Shown: positions 1 through 6,222 of the stretch, one piece after another
How the letters are laid out: every line of letters begins with the position of its first letter
How positions within the stretch are numbered: position 1 is the stretch's first letter
Source: Bacteroidales bacterium
GTDB lineage: Bacteria > Bacteroidota > Bacteroidia > Bacteroidales > VadinHA17
NCBI GenBank assembly: GCA_020353115.1
Contig: CP070687.1
Coordinates: 2,366,951 to 2,379,195 of the forward strand
Length of the DNA: 12,245 nucleotides
Direction of reading: 5' to 3'
Notes under the pieces: model-generated
The model's input: only the letters and a program-made list of their open reading frames with translations
Told to the model about the DNA's origin: nothing
Databases searched by the model: none
Made by a program: the position numbers and the translations under genes

Positions 1-22
1 ATCCATTTTGCAGTTATTAGAT

Positions 23-30
23 TATGTTTG
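23..30 (+). promoter_or_regulatory. Bacteroidetes-type -7 promoter box ahead of miaA
   Basis: The octamer TATGTTTG matches the Bacteroidetes housekeeping sigma -7 consensus TAnnTTTG at every fixed position. It lies 57 bases before the miaA ATG, which would give a leader of about 50 bases. The partner -33 element (TTG) would fall at or just beyond the left window edge, so it cannot be checked. The TTG at 8-10 is too close to serve as that partner. Confidence 0.4.
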
Positions 31-87
31 TCAAATTTAATTATTTTTATCTAACTCCTTCAACAACAGAAAAAGTATACGCAGTAC

Positions 88-1032
88 ATGAGGCCTGTCG
101 CATATCCGGACAATAGGAAGTTCAACCTCATTACTATTTTGGGGCCGACGGCCAGCGGCAAAACCAGGCTGGCAGCAGTTCTTGCTTTCAGGATTGGCGG
201 TGAGATCTTAAGTGCCGATTCGCGTCAGGTATACCGTGGTATGGATCTTGGGACAGGAAAGGACTATGAGGATTACAAAATAGAGGGGGAACAGATTGCC
301 GTCCATCTGGTCGATATTGTTGATGCAGGCTATAAATACAACATTTATGAATATCAACGTGATTTTGTTTCCTCTTTCCAACAGGTGGTAAACAGGAATA
401 AAATTCCTATTCTCTGCGGTGGTTCCGGTATGTATATCGAAGGTATTCTTAAGGGATATAAGCTGATTCATGTACCGGTAAACCGTGAATTGAGGCGGAA
501 GCTGGAAAACAGATCCATGGAAGATCTGACGGATATGCTGTCCTCCTTCAGAAAATTACATAATGTGACCGATACGGATACAAGAAAGAGGTTGATCAGG
601 GCTATTGAGATAGCTACCTATTATTCCACCCACCCGGAGATTGATCCGGCATTTCCCGAAATAAAACCGGTGGTGTTTGGTATAAACGTGGCAAGGGATA
701 TCCGGAGAAAGAGGATTTCCGAACGACTTGAGCGAAGACTAAAGGAGGGAATGATCGATGAAGTAAAAGGGCTCATCAGGTCAGGGATTCATTCCGACAG
801 GTTAATTTATTATGGGCTTGAATATAAGTTTATTACAAAATATTTGCAGGGCGTCTATACCCGGGAGGAAATGCATCAGAAACTCGAAACGGCCATTCAC
901 CGGTTTGCCAAGAGGCAGATGACCTGGTTTCGTGGAATGGAAAAAAGAGAGATTACCATACACTGGCTGGATGGAAATTCTCCTGTTGAAGAGAACGTTG
1001 ATCGGATCATTTCTGTACTTGACAAGCTTTGA
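88..1032 (+). CDS. miaA: tRNA dimethylallyltransferase (MiaA family, Bacteroidetes variant)
   Basis: This enzyme transfers a dimethylallyl group to N6 of A37 in tRNAs that read U-starting codons, the first step toward ms2i6A. The 314-residue length is normal for the family. Visible motifs are the P-loop GPTASGKT (residues 19-26), the SADSRQVYRGMD block with the catalytic Asp at 44, the HLVDIVD segment, GGSGMYIEG, the RKRLIRAIE helix and the C-terminal FAKRQMTWFR signature. The segment after GMD reads LGTGKDYEDY where typical MiaA has IGTAKP, and the later YGLEYKF block replaces the usual GYKE/GYRQ. It therefore looks like the divergent MiaA paralogue found in Bacteroidetes rather than the E. 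coli type. The ATG at 88 gives a full N-terminus just before the P-loop. The gene stands alone, with a promoter-like box upstream and a hairpin after the stop, and converges on the SagB-type gene. The family call is firm. Whether this copy or another miaA does the bulk of i6A synthesis cannot be seen. Confidence 0.93.
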   Translation: MRPVAYPDNRKFNLITILGPTASGKTRLAAVLAFRIGGEILSADSRQVYRGMDLGTGKDYEDYKIEGEQIAVHLVDIVDAGYKYNIYEYQRDFVSSFQQVVNRNKIPILCGGSGMYIEGILKGYKLIHVPVNRELRRKLENRSMEDLTDMLSSFRKLHNVTDTDTRKRLIRAIEIATYYSTHPEIDPAFPEIKPVVFGINVARDIRRKRISERLERRLKEGMIDEVKGLIRSGIHSDRLIYYGLEYKFITKYLQGVYTREEMHQKLETAIHRFAKRQMTWFRGMEKREITIHWLDGNSPVEENVDRIISVLDKL

Positions 1033-1087
1033 ACCGTTTAAAACCGGCTGGATGATCCTGCATTACCGGGATTACTAAAATACCGGC

Positions 1088-1138
1088 CCGGCCAGGTTAC
1101 CGTCGGATTTCGGAATTGTCCTGGCCGGTGTTCTTTTC
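1088..1138 (+). terminator. Likely intrinsic terminator between convergent miaA and SagB-type gene
   Basis: Two perfectly complementary 9-base GC-rich arms, CCGGCCAGG (1088-1096) and CCTGGCCGG (1120-1128), flank a 23-base loop that contains a small CCG/CGG pairing. The plus-strand continuation is TGTTCTTTTCC, a T-rich run suited to ending miaA. On the minus strand the hairpin is followed by GTATTTTAG after a few GC bases, so it might also stop the convergent SagB-type transcript. The large loop lowers confidence. Confidence 0.5.
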
Positions 1139-1196
1139 CCTGAGGGTCAGGCACTGGAGATTAACCAAACCGAAACAGAGGAACCTCCCGGGATAT

Positions 1197-1946
1197 TCAT
1201 TCTTTACCCTTTATTCTTCCCACACATGCCAGGTATATCACAAATCGGTTTATCCCATCCAGATTGAGTGTATCATTCAGTTCATCATCGGAAAAAGCGC
1301 CTATCGCACATACCCCTGACCCGACTGCCTGGGCACAGAGGTAAAGGTTTTGGCAAACATGACCTGCATCAAGAAACAGGTATCTGAATCCCCTTTCTCC
1401 ATATCTCCAGCTCATTCTCTCCACCACAGCGACCCAGATAAAACATACGGCACATGATTTTACCATTAGCTGGTCAAGGCAGTCACTTACAATCCTACCG
1501 GCCAGTCCCGGTTCCTCAGAAATCTGGACCAGACCTTGTTCGATGGCCATATACCGGTATAAACCGTTTGATAAACCGGTAACCTTATTTATAAGAAGGT
1601 AGGTATCCAGGGCATGCCTGGCGCCTGCAGAAGGAACTGTGCGGAATGTAGCCTGCCCCGGTATATAGGTTTTCACTCCTTGTGTGCACCATAACAGGTA
1701 ACTTAATTCTTCTTGGGTTAATGCGTGCCCGGAGTATTCCCGGATGCTTCTTCTTTCATTAATTGCCTCTGCAAGTCCGATCGGTTTTGCGAAGCGTGAA
1801 TCCGGTTCTGGCAGTTTGATCAACTCCTGGCCGGGAGCTTTTTCTGTTTCAAAAGGGGGTTGGGCATTTCCCATTTGCTGGGGGGGAGGAAGCATATTCC
1901 TGTACTTCGTATTTTCGATAAATAATCTGCCGGTATCCTGTTTCAT
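1197..1946 (-). CDS. SagB-type nitroreductase-fold FMN oxidoreductase
   Basis: This is a 249-residue protein of the nitroreductase superfamily, SagB-type dehydrogenase branch. Such proteins bind FMN. In RiPP pathways they oxidise azolines to azoles, but many stand-alone members have no known substrate. Visible features are the FMN-phosphate-binding RRSIREY (65-71), the SagB-characteristic TVPSAGARH (103-111), the YRYM strand that follows, and the C-terminal RYLFLDAGHVCQN helix (188-200) with the GSGVCAIGAF flavin loop. The N-terminal 55 residues are rich in Pro and Gln and contain no recognisable domain; they resemble the leader region of other stand-alone homologues. No RiPP precursor, cyclodehydratase or transporter lies nearby, so a toxin or azole role is unlikely here. 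The ATG at 1946 is followed by a plausible N-terminus, and the next upstream gene on this strand ends 246 bases away. No clear -7 box was found upstream; the 11-bp repeat array begins about 45 bases from the start codon. Confidence 0.85.
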   Translation of the reverse strand: MKQDTGRLFIENTKYRNMLPPPQQMGNAQPPFETEKAPGQELIKLPEPDSRFAKPIGLAEAINERRSIREYSGHALTQEELSYLLWCTQGVKTYIPGQATFRTVPSAGARHALDTYLLINKVTGLSNGLYRYMAIEQGLVQISEEPGLAGRIVSDCLDQLMVKSCAVCFIWVAVVERMSWRYGERGFRYLFLDAGHVCQNLYLCAQAVGSGVCAIGAFSDDELNDTLNLDGINRFVIYLACVGRIKGKE

Positions 1947-1991
1947 TTTTATTTGTTTTCAGGTTAATTTATTTACCACTTAATGCCATTC

Positions 1992-2112
1992 GTTATAACA
2001 ACCGAATGACAATCGTATGACTATTGTATTACTATACTCTTACTGTAGTATTACAACTGATTTACTATCGTATTACAATTGAATTACTACTGTAATGCTG
2101 CTGTATTGCAAT
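1992..2112. repeat. Array of eleven degenerate 11-bp tandem repeats
   Basis: These 121 bases divide exactly into eleven units of eleven bases with no indels. The consensus is YGTATTACWAT. Counted by eye over the eleven units, column 8 is C in 11 of 11, column 5 is T in 10, and columns 2, 4, 7 and 10 hold their main base in 9. Column 7 is always a purine, column 9 always A or T, column 10 always a purine and column 11 always a pyrimidine. The core GTA-T-TAC is a small dyad, exact in units starting at 2025, 2047 and 2069. The array fills much of the gap between the S9 peptidase stop and the SagB-type start, and the period is not a multiple of three, so it is not a broken gene. The function is unknown. 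Possibilities are a helically phased protein-binding array, curved DNA, or a decaying minisatellite. Confidence 0.8.
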
Positions 2113-2192
2113 TATAATAGCCTTTGAAACAGTAACAGAGCCACACCTCCAGGGCAGGAATTCATATTGAATTACCTTAATGAAGGATGTTT

Positions 2193-4298
2193 TCATTTCA
2201 GATATTCATCCAGCCAGGCAAAGAATTCACGTTGCCACAGGATACTGTTCTGAGGTTTGGTCACAAAATGGGTTTCATCAGGAAAGAAGAGCAGTTTACT
2301 TGGGATACCAAGCAGTTGTGCAGCATTGAATGCCTGCAGGCTCTCGGTGTAGGGAATCCTGAAATCATTGGCCCCGGTAATGATCAGAATAGGCGTATCC
2401 CAGTTTTGAACAAATTTATGTGGTGATGTGGCATATGATTTTTGAGCTGTTTTATTATCCTTTTCCCAGTAGGCCCCGCCATAATCATGATTTACGAAAA
2501 ACATCTCTTCGGTTGATGCATACATGCTTTCAAAGTTAAAGATGCCGCAGTGAGCAATAAAAACTTTAAAGCGTTTGTTATGGTTTCCTGCGAGCCAGAA
2601 AACGGAAAAGCCTCCATAGCTGGCTCCGACGGCTCCCAGGCTGTTCTCATCGATGAACGGTTCTTTTTTCAGGGCATCTGCAGCACTGAGATAATCCTTC
2701 ATATTTTGTCCTCCGTAGTCTCCGGAGATCTGCTCATTCCATTCGATTCCGAATGTGGGCAGTCCCCTGCGGTTTGGAGCAATGATCACGTAATCGTTTG
2801 CTGCCATAATCTGGAAATTCCACCGGAAAGAAAAGAACTGGCTTACGGCGCTTTGCGGTCCACCCTGGCAGTACAATAATGCAGGATATACCTTTTCGGG
2901 ATCGAATCCCGGGGGGTAAATTACCCATACAAGCATTTCCTTGCCATCCGTGGTTTCTATCCATCGTTCTTCCACGTTACCCATTTCTATATAATCGTAT
3001 ATGTTCTGGTTTGTATGGGTAAGCTGTTTTTCCTCTCCGGTTTCCGGGTTTATTTTAAAGATCTCGGTTGCCATGGACATGGACATTTTTGTCCCGATAA
3101 GTGATTCGCCGGCAAGAAGCAGCGAGGTATAATTGTGTTTTCCCTCGGTTATCTGTAAAATTTCTTTGGTATCCGGTTCAATGGAGTAGATCTGGTATGT
3201 AGCTTTTATACCGCTGATAAAAAAGAGTCTGGTACCGTCCGGGTTCCAGGTCAGGGATTTCACATTCTGGTCAAAATCCCTGGTTAAATAATCCATTCTT
3301 CCGCTTTCAATGTCATACAGGAACAGGCGATCCTTATCGGCCTCGTAGCCGGGAGTTTCCATGCTCTGATAGGCGATCTTCTTGCCGTCGGGGGAGAAAA
3401 CGGGGTATTTGTCATATCCCGGCATACCCTCCGTCAGGTTTCGGGTTTCTCCCGATTCGATATCGTACAGGTAAATATCCGAGTTGGTGCTGATGGTATA
3501 TTCTCTCCCCCTGAGTTTTTTGCATGTATAAGCAATCTTTTTCGAATCGGGACTCCAGGTTATTTCAGACGGATCGAAATAGGGTGAAAGCGGGGTATCG
3601 TAAGGTTCATTGAATAGAATATCCTCACCTTCGACCAGGGTATCTGCATCATATCCGGTTACGAATATGTGGCTGTAGGCATAATCATGCCAGCTGTTCC
3701 AGTGACGGTACATCAGGTCATCAATGATCCGTACGTTAACAAGCGGAAGGTCTTCAAACTTTTCGGTCGGGGTTTCATCCAGTTTTACATCCTGGGTATA
3801 AAATAAATTCTTTCCATCCGGTGAATATTCAAACCTGTTAATACCCCCGGGGAAGTTTGAGATTCTTCTGGGATTGCTTCCGTCCGTATTGATTTCCCAG
3901 AACTGAAGGCCTGTACTATCGTTATGCAGGAACCCGATTTTCTGTCCCTGCGGATGCCAGCGCTGGTTAAATTCACTTCCCTTCATGGATGTGATCAGCG
4001 ATGCCTCTCCTCCATCGGCACTGACCGACAGAATATTGGTATTACTCGTGTTGGTTTTGACATCATAACGGGTTACTGTGTAAATAATGGTCTTTTCATC
4101 AGGGGATAGCTGCGGGTCACTTACCCTTCCGAACTTCCATAGTATTTCCGGAGTCAGCACCCCTCCTTCTTTTTCAAGTGTGGTCAGCTCGGTAACGAAT
4201 TCGGTTTCACCCGGAATGTCCGGCCGGGGCTTTTCAAACGTGCAGGAAAAGAATAAAATCAGGAATCCCAGGATTGAGATCAGATAAATTCGGCTCAT
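2193..4298 (-). CDS. Secreted lipoprotein S9-family serine peptidase (DPP/acylaminoacyl-peptidase type)
   Basis: This is a 701-residue prolyl-oligopeptidase-family (S9) enzyme that cleaves short peptides. The N-terminus is a lipoprotein signal peptide: a hydrophobic stretch after MSRIYL and a lipobox LFFSC with Cys at about residue 19. The residues after the Cys (TFEKPRP) lack the acidic surface-export signal of Bacteroidetes, so an inward-facing, periplasmic anchor is more likely. Residues of about 45-430 form a WD40/TolB-like propeller with repeated SPDGKKIAY-type strands. Residues from about 450 form the alpha/beta hydrolase domain, with nucleophile Ser560 in GASYGGF, Asp645 in GANDFRIP and His677 in DETHFV, so the triad is complete. 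The gene lies 102 bases downstream of recA on the same strand. A TACCTTTT element on the minus strand (4319-4312) differs from the -7 consensus by one base, but no -33 partner is visible. The peptidase class is secure; the exact substrate preference is not. Confidence 0.93.
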   Translation of the reverse strand: MSRIYLISILGFLILFFSCTFEKPRPDIPGETEFVTELTTLEKEGGVLTPEILWKFGRVSDPQLSPDEKTIIYTVTRYDVKTNTSNTNILSVSADGGEASLITSMKGSEFNQRWHPQGQKIGFLHNDSTGLQFWEINTDGSNPRRISNFPGGINRFEYSPDGKNLFYTQDVKLDETPTEKFEDLPLVNVRIIDDLMYRHWNSWHDYAYSHIFVTGYDADTLVEGEDILFNEPYDTPLSPYFDPSEITWSPDSKKIAYTCKKLRGREYTISTNSDIYLYDIESGETRNLTEGMPGYDKYPVFSPDGKKIAYQSMETPGYEADKDRLFLYDIESGRMDYLTRDFDQNVKSLTWNPDGTRLFFISGIKATYQIYSIEPDTKEILQITEGKHNYTSLLLAGESLIGTKMSMSMATEIFKINPETGEEKQLTHTNQNIYDYIEMGNVEERWIETTDGKEMLVWVIYPPGFDPEKVYPALLYCQGGPQSAVSQFFSFRWNFQIMAANDYVIIAPNRRGLPTFGIEWNEQISGDYGGQNMKDYLSAADALKKEPFIDENSLGAVGASYGGFSVFWLAGNHNKRFKVFIAHCGIFNFESMYASTEEMFFVNHDYGGAYWEKDNKTAQKSYATSPHKFVQNWDTPILIITGANDFRIPYTESLQAFNAAQLLGIPSKLLFFPDETHFVTKPQNSILWQREFFAWLDEYLK

Positions 4299-4400
4299 AA
4301 TTAACGATTTTAAAAGGTATATACAATGGTTTTATCTTCAGAATCTTCACTCAGAATCTGTAAGCGGGATCCGGGACCGGTATTTGCATTCAGTATCTGC

Positions 4401-5423
4401 CTAGTTCGGGGAGGGCGAAGCAATGGCAGAAATAATCTTCTCCTTCAGTTCTTCTGTTAATTCCGGATTGTCAGCAAGGATTTGTTTTACCCCGTCACGT
4501 CCCTGGCCCAGCTTCGTATCGCCATAGCTGAACCACGACCCGCTCTTTTTTATGATTTCATGATCTACACCCAGATCGATAATTTCTCCTATACGTGAGA
4601 TCCCTTCTCCGTAAAGGATATCAAACTCGGCTTTTTTGAATGGAGGTGCCAGCTTGTTTTTTACTATTTTCACCCGGGTGCGGTTTCCGACAATTTCCTC
4701 ACCTTCCTTCAGTTGACCGATCTTCCTTATATCGACACGGACGGATGAATAAAATTTCAGGGCATTTCCTCCTGTAGTAGTTTCCGGGTTGCCGAACATA
4801 ACGCCAATTTTTTCCCTCAACTGGTTAATGAAAATACAACAGGTATTGGTTTTGTTTATGTTGGCTGTAAGTTTCCGCAGGGCCTGGGACATAAGGCGAG
4901 CCTGCAGTCCCATTTTGGAATCTCCCATTTCTCCCTCTATCTCTGCTTTTGGAGTCAGTGCGGCGACGGAATCAATAACGACAACATCAATGGCACCGGA
5001 ACGGATTAGATGATCAACAATCTCCAGAGCCTGTTCTCCGTTATCGGGTTGGGAGATAAGCAGGTTTTCAATATCCACCCCCAGTTTTTCAGCATAAAAC
5101 CGGTCAAATGCATGCTCTGCATCAATCACGGCTGCAATTCCGCCTCTTTTCTGGGCTTCGGCAATGGCATGTATGGCAAGCGTTGTTTTTCCGGATGCTT
5201 CGGGCCCGTATATCTCTATTACCCTTCCTTTGGGATATCCGCCAATACCAAGCGCCAGATCCAGTGAAATTGATCCGGAGGGAATGGAAGGAACATCTGC
5301 AATCGCTTTATCACCCATCTTCATGATGGTCCCTTTACCATATCCTTTTTCAATTTTATCAAGCGTAAGCTGCAATGCTTTCAACTTCTCCTTGCTTGTG
5401 GTATCGTTGTTTTCGTTATCCAT
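4401..5423 (-). CDS. recA: Recombinase RecA
   Basis: RecA forms ATP-dependent filaments on single-stranded DNA, carries out strand exchange and, in organisms that have LexA, triggers its self-cleavage. The 340 residues align throughout with bacterial RecA: Walker A GPEASGKT (73-80), Walker B VVVIDSVAAL, loop L1 EIEGEMGDSKMGLQAR, the FINQLREKIGVMFGNPETTTGG block with loop L2, and the C-terminal DNA-gateway domain ending at NPELTEELKEKI. The C-terminus finishes SAIASPSPN and lacks the strongly acidic tail that restrains E. coli RecA. The ATG at 5423 gives the usual short N-terminus. An 87-base gap separates it from bcp upstream on the same strand. In that gap I saw no SOS-like dyad and no perfect TAnnTTTG, only a weak TTG...TACTATCC arrangement. 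It may be transcribed from bcp or from a weak promoter of its own. Confidence 0.99.
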   Translation of the reverse strand: MDNENNDTTSKEKLKALQLTLDKIEKGYGKGTIMKMGDKAIADVPSIPSGSISLDLALGIGGYPKGRVIEIYGPEASGKTTLAIHAIAEAQKRGGIAAVIDAEHAFDRFYAEKLGVDIENLLISQPDNGEQALEIVDHLIRSGAIDVVVIDSVAALTPKAEIEGEMGDSKMGLQARLMSQALRKLTANINKTNTCCIFINQLREKIGVMFGNPETTTGGNALKFYSSVRVDIRKIGQLKEGEEIVGNRTRVKIVKNKLAPPFKKAEFDILYGEGISRIGEIIDLGVDHEIIKKSGSWFSYGDTKLGQGRDGVKQILADNPELTEELKEKIISAIASPSPN

Positions 5424-5510
5424 GATATCGTTCGTGTTAATTTTGTTTGCGGATAGTAATATTTTAAGGGATGCTGCAATGTACCATACGGATGATTATC
5501 CTCTTGGATA

Positions 5511-5975
5511 TTAACCGGACGATTCCTCAAGGATCTGTTGTGCATGATCCCCCGTTCTTACCTTTTCGATTATTCTTTCAATCTTCCCTTTCTCACCGAT
5601 GATGAAAGTTGTACGAAGCACACCCATATAGGATTTCCCGTACATTTTCTTTTCTCCCCATACACCATAATCCTGCAGGATCTTCTTTTCCTGGTCAGGA
5701 ATTAACGGAAAGGGCAGGCTGAATTTACTGCTGAAATTCCGGTGTGACTTTTCACTGTCGGGACTGATACCTATAAGGGTAAAACCACGGTTAATGAGCT
5801 CTGTATAATTGTCACGAAGACTGCAGGCTTCAGCCGTGCAACCCGGAGTATTGTCTTTCGGGTAGAAAAACAGAATGACCTTTTGCCCCTTCAACGACCC
5901 GAGATGGACGGGATTCCCGTTATGATCTTTTGCACTGAAAACCGGAGCAGGATCACCCACTTTCAAATGTGTCAT
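5511..5975 (-). CDS. bcp: Thioredoxin-dependent thiol peroxidase, Bcp/PrxQ family
   Basis: This 154-residue cytoplasmic peroxiredoxin reduces hydrogen peroxide and organic hydroperoxides with thioredoxin as donor. The thioredoxin fold begins at once (LKVGDPAPVFSAKDHNG). The active site DNTPGCTAEACSLRD carries the peroxidatic Cys46 and resolving Cys51 four residues apart, the atypical 2-Cys PrxQ arrangement. Later blocks GISPDSEKSHRNF, FPLIPDQEKKI, YGVWGEKKMYGKSYMGVLRTTFII and the final alpha helix are typical. The open frame could start 20 codons earlier at 6035, but those residues (MSLIHVNFVILPK...) fit no family N-terminus and would overlie an AT-rich palindrome that looks regulatory, so the ATG at 5975 is preferred. 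The gene precedes recA on the same strand, an order I recall from other Bacteroidetes, and diverges from the SPOR/TPR gene. Confidence 0.95.
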   Translation of the reverse strand: MTHLKVGDPAPVFSAKDHNGNPVHLGSLKGQKVILFFYPKDNTPGCTAEACSLRDNYTELINRGFTLIGISPDSEKSHRNFSSKFSLPFPLIPDQEKKILQDYGVWGEKKMYGKSYMGVLRTTFIIGEKGKIERIIEKVRTGDHAQQILEESSG

Positions 5976-5993
5976 TTTACCGTTATCTTTTGT

Positions 5994-6010
5994 TAATTTT
6001 GGTAAAATTA
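5994..6010. promoter_or_regulatory. AT-rich palindrome with -7-like boxes in the bcp/SPOR divergent gap
   Basis: TAATTTT-GGT-AAAATTA is a perfect inverted repeat with 7-base arms and a 3-base centre. Read on the plus strand, TAATTTTG (5994-6001) matches the Bacteroidetes -7 consensus TAnnTTTG. Read on the minus strand, TAATTTTA (6010-6003) misses it by one base and would give bcp a leader of about 20 bases. Neither has a clear TTG -33 partner. This could be an operator/promoter overlap or a chance AT-rich dyad. Confidence 0.3.
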
Positions 6011-6222
6011 CGAAGTTTACATGAATTAAGGACACCTTGAACCTGATCTTTTTTGGAAACTTTATTAACAGATTTTACCGAAGCAAAGGATTGGCAGGGT
6101 TCATACCGGAAACGAAAGATGAAAAATCGTTTTAGCAAAGAGAACAGGACCAGACTGTGTCTAATAACCTGAACTTAGGACGTATTGTACGACTTAATAT
6201 GGATTCAATAAATGATATAAAA

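Noticed and set aside
1116..1319. Plus-strand 67-residue frame after miaA
   Set aside because: It begins inside the terminator hairpin and runs opposite the SagB-type C-terminus; nothing supports it as a gene.
1992..2112. CRISPR array
   Set aside because: The units are 11 bp, degenerate and contiguous with no spacers, and no cas genes are present.
2160..2185. ATTCA/TGAAT dyad after the S9 peptidase as a terminator
   Set aside because: The stem is only five AT-rich base pairs and no T-run follows on the minus strand.
4337..4361. Short direct repeat CAGAATCT twice in the recA-peptidase gap
   Set aside because: Two copies of eight bases in a short gap, with no dyad or wider pattern, are easily due to chance.
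5164..5514. Plus-strand open frame of 116 residues across the recA start and the bcp-recA gap
   Set aside because: Most of it is antisense to conserved recA sequence, and it has no recognisable domain or promoter.
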